A stretch of DNA of 64,000 bases from Patulibacter americanus DSM 16676 (GTDB lineage: Bacteria; Actinomycetota; Thermoleophilia; Solirubrobacterales; Solirubrobacteraceae), in assembly GCF_000420025.1 (NCBI RefSeq), contig NZ_ATUD01000001.1:558001-622000 (forward strand), in the 5' to 3' direction. Under the pieces are notes generated by a model that was not told the origin of the DNA, ran no database searches, and saw only the letters and a list, made by a program, of their open reading frames with translations. Position 1 is the first letter of the stretch; each line of letters begins with the position of its first letter. Below, piece after piece: positions 8,867-17,294 of the stretch. The position numbers and the translations under genes were made by a program.

Positions 8867-9795
8867 CGCAGGCCCCCCGGGCCGTTCGTCGCCGGGATCC
8901 GCGGGCCCGCGGTCGACAGGGCGCTCGGCAGCTGGTGCCCGACGAGGTCGCGCAGCAGGGCGCTGGCGTGCAGCAGCATCCCCAGGTCGATCCCGGTGTC
9001 GACCCCCAGGTCGTCGAGGACGGAGACGAGGTCCTCCGTCGCCAGGTTGCCCGCCGCGCCCTCCGCGAAGGGCGACCCGCCGAGCCCGCCGACGGAGGCG
9101 TCGAACCGCGTGACCCCGCGCTGCAGCCCCGCGTACGCGCAGAGCAGGGCGGTGCCGCGCGTCTCGTGGAGGTGCAGGCCCACGTCCGTGCCGACCGCGT
9201 CGAGCACCTCGTCGATGCGGCGCGGCGTGGCCATCCCCGTCGTGTCGGCGAGCGTCACGCGGTCGGCGCCCCGCTCGCGCGCCGCGGTCACGAGTCGCGC
9301 GACCTCGTCCGGCGCGATCTCGCCCTCGTAGGGAGAGCCGAAACAGCAGGAGATGACGGCGTCCAGCGGCGTGTCGGCCGTGCGGGCCGTCTCGCCGATC
9401 GCCTCGAGCGCCACGAGCGACTCCGCGATGCTCATCCGTACGTTCCGGCGGCTGTAGCCCTCGGACGCCGACAGCGTGGCGGAGAGCTCGTCGGCCCCGG
9501 CGGCCACCGCGTCGATCGCGCCGCGATCGTTCGGCACGAGCGCGACCAGGGTCACGCCGTCGATCCGGCCCAGCGCCTCGAACAGGTCGGCCGCGCCGGC
9601 CATCGCCGGCATCGCCCGCGGCGAGACGAACGAGCCGACCTCGATGTGCCTCAGCCCCGCGGCGACCAGCGCGTGCACCAGCCGGGCCCGGTCGGCGACG
9701 CTCAGCGGCTTCTCCACCTGCAACCCGTCGCGGGGACCCACGTCGCGCACGGTGACCTCCGACGGGAGGGAGCGGGACGGCGCTGGGGGCGTCAT
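8863..9795 (-). CDS. HMG-CoA lyase-like protein with Ser at the signature cysteine
   Basis: A 310-residue DRE-TIM lyase. Visible features are VGPRDGLQVEK (19-29, with the Arg22/Asp23 pair), the metal-site HLHETRG (His208, His210) and the signature loop GLGGSPFAEGAAGN ending LATEDLV (237-256). In known HMG-CoA lyases the signature reads GGCP, and the cysteine is the reactive residue; here it is Ser241. The fold and all other landmarks match HMG-CoA lyase, which splits HMG-CoA to acetyl-CoA and acetoacetate, and the 4-base overlap with acetoacetyl-CoA synthetase supports an acetoacetate-producing role. The serine may lower activity or indicate a related aldol-type lyase. It starts at ATG 9793-9795. 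Confidence 0.85.
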   Translation of the reverse strand: MTPPAPSRSLPSEVTVRDVGPRDGLQVEKPLSVADRARLVHALVAAGLRHIEVGSFVSPRAMPAMAGAADLFEALGRIDGVTLVALVPNDRGAIDAVAAGADELSATLSASEGYSRRNVRMSIAESLVALEAIGETARTADTPLDAVISCCFGSPYEGEIAPDEVARLVTAARERGADRVTLADTTGMATPRRIDEVLDAVGTDVGLHLHETRGTALLCAYAGLQRGVTRFDASVGGLGGSPFAEGAAGNLATEDLVSVLDDLGVDTGIDLGMLLHASALLRDLVGHQLPSALSTAGPRIPATNGPGGLR

Positions 9796-9898
9796 GGGCC
9801 CATCATCGCCCGCGGTAGGCCCCGAGCGCCAGTGCGGGTTCTCGCCGTTCAGGCCGCCGGGCGGCTCCGCCGGGTGGCGGAGGGCGGCCCGTCCACCC

Positions 9899-10885
9899 TC
9901 AGATCCACCGCCGCCACTTGAACACCGCCCACAGCACCACGCCGACGAGCACCATCATCACCAGCGCCATCGGGTACCCCAGCTGCCACTCAAGCTCGGG
10001 CATGGTCTTGAAGTTCATCCCGTAGATCGTGCCCACGAGGGTGGGCGCGAAGAGGATGGCGGCCCAGGCGGAGATCGTCTTGACCTCCTCGTTCTGGGCG
10101 ATCGACGCCTCGGACAGCGCCTTCGTCTCGAGTGTCAGATTGACGTTCAGGATGTTCTGCAGCAGCTCACGGAACCCGGCCGCCTGCTCCCGGACCCGCA
10201 GCGCGTGGTCCTGCACGTCGCGCAGGTAGCGCCGCTCCTCCTCGCCGACGTGCTCGTGGGCCATGAGCCGCCCGAGCATCTCCGGCAGCGACACCGTCGC
10301 GCGCTGGAACTCGATGACCTCGCGCGTGAGCTCGTAGATCCGCCGCGACGCGCTCGGGCTGCCGTCGAAGACGTCGTCCTCGATCTCGTCGATGTCGTTC
10401 TCGATCCCCGCGACGACGGGGTTGTAGTCGTCGACGACGCGGTCGACGATGGCGTGGGCGATGGCCAGCTCGCCCAGGCGCAGCAGGTCGGGGCGGGACT
10501 CGAGCGCCGCCCGGACGCCCTTGAGCACCGACGCGTCGCCGTGCCGCACCGTGATGACGAACCCGGGGCCGACGAAGACGTGGACCTCGCCGAACTCCAC
10601 CGTCTCCGTCGCGTCGAGGTAGCGGGCGGTGCGCAGCACGAAGAACCGCGTCTCGCCGTACTGCTCGAGCTTCGGCCGTTGGTGCGCCTGGATCGCGTCC
10701 TCCACGGCCAGCTCGTGCAGATCGAACTCGCGGGCGACGTCCGCGAACTCCTCCTGGGTGGGGGCGTGCAGCCCGAGCCAGACCACCGTCCCCGGCGTGC
10801 GGCACTGCGCGAACAGCGCGCCGAGGTCGTCGGGGGCGTCTTCGACGCGACGGCCCTCGCGGTAGATGGCACGTCCGACGATCAC
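9899..10885 (-). CDS. corA: CorA-family Mg2+/Co2+ transporter
   Basis: A 328-residue divalent cation channel. A long acidic alpha/beta cytoplasmic domain and a helical stalk (residues about 150-260) are followed by two C-terminal transmembrane helices; the signature YGMNF lies at about 288-292, in the loop after the first helix, and the protein ends in a basic KWRRWI tail. The GTG at 10885 is chosen because it gives the usual start (VIVGRAIYREGRRV) and leaves 77 bases to the divergent methyltransferase-like gene; the upstream in-frame extension would run into that gene. CorA works as a homopentamer in the inner membrane. Confidence 0.92.
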   Translation of the reverse strand: MIVGRAIYREGRRVEDAPDDLGALFAQCRTPGTVVWLGLHAPTQEEFADVAREFDLHELAVEDAIQAHQRPKLEQYGETRFFVLRTARYLDATETVEFGEVHVFVGPGFVITVRHGDASVLKGVRAALESRPDLLRLGELAIAHAIVDRVVDDYNPVVAGIENDIDEIEDDVFDGSPSASRRIYELTREVIEFQRATVSLPEMLGRLMAHEHVGEEERRYLRDVQDHALRVREQAAGFRELLQNILNVNLTLETKALSEASIAQNEEVKTISAWAAILFAPTLVGTIYGMNFKTMPELEWQLGYPMALVMMVLVGVVLWAVFKWRRWI

Positions 10886-10962
10886 GGGCGCGAGCGTAGC
10901 GAGCGGTGCCTTGCCCGCCCGCCACGACGCGGCCCGTCCCCGACCGTGCGAGCCTCCGCCCC

Positions 10963-11712
10963 ATGACCACGACCGCACGGGACTACACCGTCGAGCTCGA
11001 CCGCATCCCCGGGGCCGGGCAGGACGAGGAGACCTTCGTCGTGCGCCAGGCGGACGGATCCGACGAGCGGATCCGTCTGCACGACTACGACCGCGTCTAC
11101 GCGATCCCGGGCCTCTACGAGGAGGTCGTCCAGCAGCAGCTCGAGTGCGCCTCGCCCGCCACCATCGTCGCGAAGCTGGCCGAGGCGATCGCCGCCGACG
11201 GTCGCCACGCGGGCGACATCCGCGTGCTCGACGTCGGCGCCGGCAACGGCGTGATCGGCGAGGGCCTGCGCGACGCCGGGTTCCGCGTGCCCGTCGCCTC
11301 CGACGCCCTCGTCGAGGCGCGCGACGCCGCCGAGCGCGACCGCCCCGGCCTGTACGCGGAGTACGTCATCGACGACGGCACCGTCGAGGCGTTCGGCAAG
11401 ATCGCCGGCGCCATCCGCCGCCACGAGCTCAACGCGCTGACCTGCGCGGCCGCCCTCGGGCCGGGCCACATCCCGCTCGAGCGCCTCGTCGGCATCTGGG
11501 GCCTGATGCCCGCCGGCTCGTACCTCGCGCTGACGGCGTCCTCCGCGCTCGTCGCGGAGTGGGGCGGCGCCCAGAACGCCCTCAACGCCGTCTCCGGCGA
11601 CGACGCCCCGACCGAGGTCCTCGTCGCCGAGCCCTTCCGCCACCGCCTGCTCATGCGCGGCGGCAGCGTGGACTACGACGTGATCGTCGGGCGCAAGCCG
11701 CTCGAGGGCTGA
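10963..11712 (+). CDS. SAM-dependent methyltransferase-like protein
   Basis: A 249-residue soluble protein. Residues 86-96 (IRVLDVGAGNG) form motif I of class I SAM methyltransferases, preceded by a helical N-terminal cap with the conserved YDRVYAIPGLYEEVV segment. The region after motif I has the expected acidic strand end and a stretch around the GPGHIPLERL loop, but no substrate-defining domain is recognised. The ATG at 10963 is preferred because the upstream codons are Pro-rich and lie in the promoter gap shared with corA. The partner substrate is not evident from the neighbours, and 39 bases separate it from the potassium channel gene, so the two could be co-transcribed. Confidence 0.7.
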   Translation: MTTTARDYTVELDRIPGAGQDEETFVVRQADGSDERIRLHDYDRVYAIPGLYEEVVQQQLECASPATIVAKLAEAIAADGRHAGDIRVLDVGAGNGVIGEGLRDAGFRVPVASDALVEARDAAERDRPGLYAEYVIDDGTVEAFGKIAGAIRRHELNALTCAAALGPGHIPLERLVGIWGLMPAGSYLALTASSALVAEWGGAQNALNAVSGDDAPTEVLVAEPFRHRLLMRGGSVDYDVIVGRKPLEG

Positions 11713-11751
11713 GGGGACCCCGGGCCTCCGGGACCCGGCGGGCGCCGTCAC

Positions 11752-12636
11752 ATGCTCGGTCTCGTCACGGCGACGCTCGCGGGCCTGGCGCTCGTCGTCC
11801 TGGTCGTGGCGGACGTGTTCGACGTCCTCTTCGCCCGCGGGTCCCGTCCGTGGTCGCTGAGCCGACGGATCGCGGCCCTCGTGTGGCGCCTCGTGCACGC
11901 CTCCGGACGCAGCCGCCTCGGGCTCGCGGGGCCGCTGGCGCTGGTGCTCGTCGTCGTGGCTTGGGCGACGTTCCTCATCGGCGGGTTCGCGCTCGTCTAC
12001 CTGCCCCACGTGCCGGACGGATTCGTGCTGCCCGCCCACCTCGCGGAGGACCACCCGGCGTGGACGTCCCTGTACTTCTCGGCCGTGACGATCGGCACCC
12101 TGGGCTACGGCGAGATGACGCCCCGCACGGGCCTGATGCAGGTCGTCGCCCCGGTCCAGGCCCTGGTCGGCTTCGCGCTGCTGACGGCCTCGATCTCGTG
12201 GTTCCTGTCCGTCCACCCCGTGCTGGCGCGACGCCGCGCGCTCGCGTACGACCTCCTGCTGCTCGAGAAGGCCGAGGCGCGCCGGCCGGCGGGGAGCCGG
12301 CCCGCGCTGGCCGACGACCTCGACGGGCTCCACCGCCGCGTCATCGAGGTCGAGCGCGATCTGGTGTCGTTCCCGATCACCCTCTACTTCTCCGAGCTGG
12401 ACGAACGCCACTCCCTGGCCGCGGCGCTCCCGCGGCTGCTGCGGGCCCTCCAGGACCTCGACCCCGCGGAACTCGCGGGCCCCGAACGCCTCCACGCCGA
12501 GATGCTGCAGGCGGCCCTCGACGACTACGCCGCCACCGTGAGTACGTTCCCGGGCTACCGGGAGGGCAGCACCGCCGACGTGCTCCGCACCCACGCGGAG
12601 CGGCACGCACCCGACCGGGGCCAGGCGACGGGCTGA
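11752..12636 (+). CDS. Two-TM potassium channel-like protein
   Basis: A 294-residue membrane protein. Hydrophobic segments lie at about 1-20, 60-85 and 130-152; between the last two is a pore helix (WTSLYFSAVTIG) and the selectivity filter T-L-G-Y-G at 116-120, the hallmark of K+ channels. The C-terminal 130 residues are soluble, helical and Arg/Glu/Leu-rich, with no RCK (KTN) domain recognised, so ligand control is unclear. The first segment is an extra N-terminal helix beyond the usual 2-TM core. It most likely passes K+ across the inner membrane. Confidence 0.82.
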   Translation: MLGLVTATLAGLALVVLVVADVFDVLFARGSRPWSLSRRIAALVWRLVHASGRSRLGLAGPLALVLVVVAWATFLIGGFALVYLPHVPDGFVLPAHLAEDHPAWTSLYFSAVTIGTLGYGEMTPRTGLMQVVAPVQALVGFALLTASISWFLSVHPVLARRRALAYDLLLLEKAEARRPAGSRPALADDLDGLHRRVIEVERDLVSFPITLYFSELDERHSLAAALPRLLRALQDLDPAELAGPERLHAEMLQAALDDYAATVSTFPGYREGSTADVLRTHAERHAPDRGQATG

Positions 12637-12652
12637 CCCGCCCGGACCGGTC

Positions 12653-13150
12653 CTAGCGTCGGCGGCGGCGGGTCGCAGCCGAACGCGGCGGCGTTGCGCG
12701 CATGTGGTCGCGCACGGGCTCCAGCAGGCCGGCCAGCGCCTCGACGTCGTCGCGCGACAACGGCTCCAGCAGCATCCGGCTGATGACCTCCGCGTGACCG
12801 GGCAGCACCTTCGCGACCCGCGCCCGGCCGTCGTCGGTGATGGTGACCGTGATGCTCCGCTCGTCCTCTGCGGACGGCGCGCGGGTGACCAGGCCGGCCT
12901 TCTCGAGCAGGCCCGCCTGGTACGTCAGGCCGCTGCGGCTGTAGACGACGCCGTCGGCGAGATCCGTCATCCGGTGGCTGCCCGTCGGCGCGTCGTTCAG
13001 GCGGGCCAGGAGCTGGAACTGCACGTAGCTCAGGTCGCCGGCCTCACGCAGCTGCTGCTCGACGGCGTGGCGGAGCAGCCCCACCACCTCGATGAGCGCG
13101 AAGTACGCGTCGAGCTGGACGCGGTCGAGGGGCGGTGGTGCGTCGGCCAT
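12653..13150 (-). CDS. MarR-family transcriptional regulator
   Basis: A 165-residue winged-helix protein. The dimerisation helices (YFALIEVVGLLRHAVEQQL), recognition region (RMTDLADGVVYSRSGLTYQAGLLEKAGLV) and wing (RAPSAEDERSITVTITDDG, the common D-x-R-x-x-x-V-x-L-T-x-x-G form) are all present; the C-terminus is Arg-rich. It is divergent from the oxidoreductase operon starting at 13271, and the 120-base gap holds three copies of a TGCTTCGAA repeat, so it probably represses that operon and itself. MarR proteins of this kind usually respond to phenolic or other small lipophilic ligands; the ligand here is not known. Confidence 0.9.
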   Translation of the reverse strand: MADAPPPLDRVQLDAYFALIEVVGLLRHAVEQQLREAGDLSYVQFQLLARLNDAPTGSHRMTDLADGVVYSRSGLTYQAGLLEKAGLVTRAPSAEDERSITVTITDDGRARVAKVLPGHAEVISRMLLEPLSRDDVEALAGLLEPVRDHMRATPPRSAATRRRRR

Positions 13151-13164
13151 GCCCGCAGTCTACG

Positions 13165-13240
13165 TGCTTCGAATTCAACGTACTTGCTTCGAATTCAAAG
13201 TCTTGCTACGGTGCTCACCAGGTGCTTCGAACTTGAAGCA
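13165..13240 (+). promoter_or_regulatory. Triple MarR-type operator and promoter region
   Basis: Two identical 14-bp copies TGCTTCGAATTCAA lie at 13165-13178 and 13185-13198, exactly 20 bases (two helical turns) apart; a third, TGCTTCGAACTTGAAGCA at 13223-13240, has perfect 6-bp arms TGCTTC/GAAGCA. A plausible promoter for the rightward operon overlaps the second copy: TTGCTT at 13184-13189, a 17-base spacer, then TACGGT at 13207-13212. Binding here would block that promoter and probably marR as well. Confidence 0.65.
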
Positions 13241-13270
13241 CGCCACCGACACCACGAAGGCAGGCCCCTC

Positions 13271-14221
13271 ATGAAGGCAGTTCGATTCCACGAGCACGGC
13301 GACAGCGGCGTCCTCCGCTACGAGGACGCGGAGCAGCCCGTCCCCGCCGCCGGCGAGGCCCGCGTCCGCGTCGCCGCGACGTCGTTCAACCCCGTCGACG
13401 GCGGCATCCGCGGCGGCTACCTGCAGGGCCCGTTCCCGGTGACCCTCCCCCACGTCCCCGGCATCGAGGTCTCCGGGACGGTCGACGCGATCGGCGAGGG
13501 CGTGAGCAACGTCGCGGTCGGCGACGCGGTCGTCGGATTCCTCTCCATGACGGCCGACGGCGCGTCTGCCGAGTACGTCGTCACTCCCGCCGAGTTCTTG
13601 GCACCGGCGCCCACGAGCATCCCGCTCGCCGACGCCGCCGCACTGCCGATGGTGGGCCTCACCGCCTACCAGGCGCTCTTCGACGACGCGGGCCTGCAGG
13701 CCGGACAGCGCGTCCTCATCAACGGCGCGGGCGGCGCGGTCGGCGGGTACGCCGTGCAGCTGGCCAAGCACGCCGGGGCCTACGTGATCGCGACCGCCAG
13801 CCCGCGCAGCGAGGGGCGCGTCCGGTCCGCCGGTGCGGACGAGGTCATCGACCACACCACCACCGCGGTGGCCGACGCCGTGATCGAGCCGGTCGACGTC
13901 CTGCTCAACCTCGCGCGCATCGACGCCGACGCGCTGGTCGCGTTGGCCACGCTCGTCCGCTCGGGCGGCGTCGTTCTGAACTCGGTGCCGATGATCCCGA
14001 CCCCCGCCGACGAAGCCCGCGGCGTACGCGGGGTCGGCATCTTCGTCCGCAGCGACGCCGACCAGCTCTCGCGTCTGGTGGGCCTGGTCGACCGCGGCGA
14101 GCTGCGCGTCGACGTCGCGCAGCGCGTCCCGCTGGCCGAGCTGCCCGCGGTGCACGCCAAGGACGACGCCGGGGAGCCCTCGGGCCGGGTCGTCGTCGTC
14201 GTCGTCGAGCACCAGAACTGA
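13271..14221 (+). CDS. NADPH:quinone oxidoreductase-like (zinc-less MDR) protein
   Basis: A 316-residue medium-chain dehydrogenase/reductase. The GroES-like half opens with MKAVRFHEHGDSGVL and carries the HVPGIEVSGTVDAIGEGVS turn; the nucleotide-binding half has the ALPMVGLTAYQALFD lead-in and the loop LINGAGGAVGGYAVQLAK near residues 155-172. The zinc-ligand cysteines of alcohol dehydrogenases are absent, as in quinone/enone reductases, which use NADPH. It is the first gene of the rightward MarR-controlled run; the next gene starts 17 bases after its stop. Likely substrates are quinones or alpha,beta-unsaturated carbonyls. Confidence 0.88.
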   Translation: MKAVRFHEHGDSGVLRYEDAEQPVPAAGEARVRVAATSFNPVDGGIRGGYLQGPFPVTLPHVPGIEVSGTVDAIGEGVSNVAVGDAVVGFLSMTADGASAEYVVTPAEFLAPAPTSIPLADAAALPMVGLTAYQALFDDAGLQAGQRVLINGAGGAVGGYAVQLAKHAGAYVIATASPRSEGRVRSAGADEVIDHTTTAVADAVIEPVDVLLNLARIDADALVALATLVRSGGVVLNSVPMIPTPADEARGVRGVGIFVRSDADQLSRLVGLVDRGELRVDVAQRVPLAELPAVHAKDDAGEPSGRVVVVVVEHQN

Positions 14222-14238
14222 CGGCGAGGAGCCGAATC

Positions 14239-15183
14239 ATGTCCCTGAACCTCGATCCCGAGATCGCCGCGGCGCTGGCCCCGATGGCGGAGTCCGGCTT
14301 CGCCCCGCCGCCGGTCGGCGACGTCGCCGGACGCCGCGCCATGTGGGAGCCGATCATCGGCGCCGCGAGCGCCGCCCAGCCCATCCCGGACGACGTGACC
14401 ACCAGCGAGTACTACGCGACCGCCGGCGATGGTGCCCAGATCAAGATGCGCTGGTACGCCAAGGATGGTGCGACGCCGGGTCCGGCGGTGCTGTTCTTCC
14501 ACGGCGGCGGCTACATCTTCGGGCACATCGACCTGTTCGACGGACCGGTCTCCCGCTACGTGTCCGCCAGCGGCGTGCCGATGCTGTCGGTCGAATACCG
14601 CCGAGCCCCGGAGCACCCGTTCCCGACACCCGTCGAGGACGGCTACGCCGCGCTGCGCTGGTTGCACGAGCACGCCGACGAGCTCGGCGTCGATCCGGAC
14701 CGGATCGGCGTGATGGGTGACAGCGCCGGAGGCGGCATGGCCGCGGCCCTGGCGATCCTCACCCGCGATCGCGGCGGACCGAAGGTCGCCCGGCAGATCC
14801 TCCTCATGCCGATGCTCGACGACCGGACGAGCACCCCCGACCCGCACATCGCGCCGTACGTCCTGTGGTCCTACGACGACAGCGCCACCGCCTGGCCGGC
14901 CCTGCTCGGGGACGCAGCGGGCGGACCGGACGTCCCCGCCACGGCCGCTCCCGCGCGGCTCGAAGACGCCACAGGGCTGCCGCCGGCGTACATCGAGGTC
15001 GGACAGATCGACGTGTTCCGCGACGAGGACCTCGCCTACGCGACGAAGCTCAGCCGCGCCGGCGTGCCCGTCGAGTTCCACCTCCACCCGGGTGCCCCAC
15101 ACGAGTTCGACTCGATCGCGTTCGAGTCCGACGTCGCGCGCCGCGCGATCGCCGACCGCGTCCGAGTCCTCAAGGCGATCTGA
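14239..15183 (+). CDS. Alpha/beta hydrolase, HSL (family IV) esterase type
   Basis: A 314-residue esterase-type hydrolase. The oxyanion motif HGGGYIFG lies at 88-95, the nucleophile elbow GDSAGGG at 160-166 (Ser162), the acid in the VGQIDVFRDED region and the catalytic His in PGAPHEFD near the C-terminus. This is the hormone-sensitive-lipase subgroup, acting on short esters or lactones. A GGCGAGGAG ribosome site lies just upstream of the ATG. It is gene 2 of the MarR-linked operon, where ester hydrolysis next to ene- and quinone-reductases suggests breakdown of an unsaturated cyclic or ester compound. Confidence 0.88.
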   Translation: MSLNLDPEIAAALAPMAESGFAPPPVGDVAGRRAMWEPIIGAASAAQPIPDDVTTSEYYATAGDGAQIKMRWYAKDGATPGPAVLFFHGGGYIFGHIDLFDGPVSRYVSASGVPMLSVEYRRAPEHPFPTPVEDGYAALRWLHEHADELGVDPDRIGVMGDSAGGGMAAALAILTRDRGGPKVARQILLMPMLDDRTSTPDPHIAPYVLWSYDDSATAWPALLGDAAGGPDVPATAAPARLEDATGLPPAYIEVGQIDVFRDEDLAYATKLSRAGVPVEFHLHPGAPHEFDSIAFESDVARRAIADRVRVLKAI

Positions 15184-15286
15184 AGACGGAGCGCGGCCGC
15201 GGGCTGCCCGCGGCCGACGAACGCGCTCCCCCTCACCGGCATGGCCCCCGGCCCGCCGTCACCCCACGAACCGAAACGACACCACC

Positions 15287-16378
15287 ATGACCATCTGGAA
15301 CCCCATCACCGCCGGTGCCCTCGAGCTGCCGCACCGCCTCGCCATGGCGCCCATGACCCGCGGCCGCGCCCGGGCGGACGGCGTCCCCACCGACCTGCAG
15401 CGTGAGTACTACCGCCAGCGCGCCTCGATGGCCCTGCTCGTCACCGAGGGCATCCAGCCCTCCGACGACGGGCAGGGCTACACGCTCACCCCGGGCATCT
15501 ACACCGAGCCGCACGTCGCCGGCTGGCAGGAGGTCACCGGCGCAGTGCACGCCGAGGGCGGACGCATCGTCGCCCAGCTCATGCACGTCGGCCGCGTCTC
15601 GCACCCCGACAACACGCCGCACGGCCGCCAGTCCGTCGCACCGTCGGCCATCGCGGCCAAGGGCACGATGTTCACCCCCACGGGCCCGCAGGACATGCCC
15701 GCCCCCCGCGCCCTGGGCACGGACGAGATCCCCGGGATCGTCGCCGAGTTCCGGGCCGCGGCGTCCGCCGCGATCGCTGCGGGCTTCGACGGCGTCGAGA
15801 TCCACGGCGCCAACGGCTACCTGCTGCACCAGTTCCTCTCGAGCAACGCGAACGCGCGCACCGACGGGTACGGCGGCTCCATCGCCAACCGCATCCGCCT
15901 CGCGACGGAGGTCGTCTCGGCGGTGGCCGACGAGATCGGCGCCGAGCGCACGGGCCTGCGGCTCTCGCCCGGCACGCAGCTGAACGACATCGTCGAGCAC
16001 GACGCGCACGACGTGTACCCGGCGCTCATCGCGGCCCTCTCTCCCCTGAACCTCGCCTATCTGCACCTGCTCCACGGCGGCGACGAGGAGTTGCTGCAGA
16101 CGATCCGCAAGGCGTGGCCGACGACGCTCATCCTCAACCGCCCCGGCGCCGACCTCGACACGCGCATCGCGGACCTCGACTCCGGGCGGGCCGACGTCAT
16201 CACGGTCGGGACGATGGCCCTGGCCAACCCCGACCTCCCCGCCCGCATCAAGGCGGGGGCACCGCTCAACAGCGCCGATCCGGCCACGTTCTACGGCGGT
16301 GACCACGTCGGCTACACCGACTACCCCACGCTCGAGGCCCCGGCTCCGAGCGACCCCGCCGTACCGGCCGCCGTCTGA
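15287..16378 (+). CDS. Old yellow enzyme family ene-reductase (NADH:flavin oxidoreductase)
   Basis: A 363-residue FMN-dependent TIM barrel. It has the N-terminal RLAMAPMTRGRA strand, QLMHVGR (97-103), the substrate-binding HGANGYLLHQF (173-183) and the barrel motif DGYGGSIANR (193-202). Old yellow enzymes use NAD(P)H to reduce activated C=C bonds or nitro groups. HGANG has the His-x-x-Asn substrate-anchor pair of the classical OYE subgroup. The gene begins 103 bases after the hydrolase and its stop overlaps the next gene's start (TGATG), so the two downstream steps are tightly coupled. Confidence 0.9.
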   Translation: MTIWNPITAGALELPHRLAMAPMTRGRARADGVPTDLQREYYRQRASMALLVTEGIQPSDDGQGYTLTPGIYTEPHVAGWQEVTGAVHAEGGRIVAQLMHVGRVSHPDNTPHGRQSVAPSAIAAKGTMFTPTGPQDMPAPRALGTDEIPGIVAEFRAAASAAIAAGFDGVEIHGANGYLLHQFLSSNANARTDGYGGSIANRIRLATEVVSAVADEIGAERTGLRLSPGTQLNDIVEHDAHDVYPALIAALSPLNLAYLHLLHGGDEELLQTIRKAWPTTLILNRPGADLDTRIADLDSGRADVITVGTMALANPDLPARIKAGAPLNSADPATFYGGDHVGYTDYPTLEAPAPSDPAVPAAV

Positions 16379-17220
16379 TGCGCGTCGGCGCCTTCATCGT
16401 TCCCGACGCGGCGGACCCGGCTACGACGGTCCGCCAGATCGAGGCCGCCGAGGGCGCCGGCCTCGACCTCGTCGGGATCCAGGACCACCCGTACCAGCCG
16501 CGCTTTCTGGAGACCTGGACGCTCCTGGCCTTCGCGGCCGCGCGGACCCGCTCGATCCAGCTGGTCAGCGGCGTCGCCAACCTCCCCCTGCGCCCGCCGG
16601 CGATGCTCGCCAAGGCGGCCGCGTCGCTCGAGCTGCTCAGCGAGGGCCGGTTCGCCCTCGGCCTGGGCAGCGGCGCCTTCGGCGACGCCGTCGCCGCCAT
16701 GGGCGGCCCGAAGCGCACCGCACCGGAGGGCGTGGACGCGCTCGAGGAGGCCATCGCGATCATCCAGGGCTGGTGGCGCGGCGACCGGCCGCTGACCGTC
16801 GACGGCACGCACTACCGGGTCAAGGGCGCCCACCCGGGCCCGCCCCCGAGCCAGAAGATCCCCCTGTGGCTCGGGGCGTACAAGCCGCGGATGCTCGGCC
16901 TGACGGGGCGCCTGGCCGACGGCTGGCTGCCCACGATCCCCTACATCGACCTGGCGGCCGACGCGCAGCGCAGTCACCACGCCATCGACGAGGCGGCCAA
17001 GCGGGCGGGCCGCGAGCCGGGGGACGTCGAACGCGCGCTCATCGCGCCGCTCGACGGCCCGCCGCCCACGTGGCCCGACCAGCTCGTCCGCCTGCACGAG
17101 ACCCACCGGTTCGGCACTGCCCTGGTCACCGTCCCCGCCGGCACCGAGGGACTCGACCAGCTCGCCCGCCTCGGCGAGCAGGCCGCGGTCGCCCGCGAGC
17201 GCACCCCCGCCGGCTCCTGA
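16378..17220 (+). CDS. LLM-class (probable F420-dependent) oxidoreductase
   Basis: A 280-residue bacterial-luciferase-like monooxygenase/dehydrogenase fold protein. The N-terminus MRVGAFIVPDA, the QDHPYQPRFLETWTLLA segment and the GRFALGLGSGAFGDAV loop (about residues 98-113) are typical of F420-dependent LLM oxidoreductases, and the middle part has the IPLWLGAYKPRMLGLTGRLADGW signature region. The start codon overlaps the OYE stop by one base. F420 or FMN use cannot be decided from sequence alone, though the QDHP version is common among F420 users. It fits as a hydride-transfer or monooxygenase step of the same pathway. Confidence 0.82.
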   Translation: MRVGAFIVPDAADPATTVRQIEAAEGAGLDLVGIQDHPYQPRFLETWTLLAFAAARTRSIQLVSGVANLPLRPPAMLAKAAASLELLSEGRFALGLGSGAFGDAVAAMGGPKRTAPEGVDALEEAIAIIQGWWRGDRPLTVDGTHYRVKGAHPGPPPSQKIPLWLGAYKPRMLGLTGRLADGWLPTIPYIDLAADAQRSHHAIDEAAKRAGREPGDVERALIAPLDGPPPTWPDQLVRLHETHRFGTALVTVPAGTEGLDQLARLGEQAAVARERTPAGS

Positions 17221-17294
17221 CGCACCCACGATCCCACCGACCCGTCCGGGCCGCCACGGCGGCCCGGACACCGACCACCAGGACACGAAGCACC

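Noticed and set aside
9796..9898. Inverted GGCGG/CCGCC runs between the HMG-CoA-lyase-like and corA genes as a terminator
   Set aside because: The pairing is short, shifts register, and such GC runs are frequent here; there is no clear stem.
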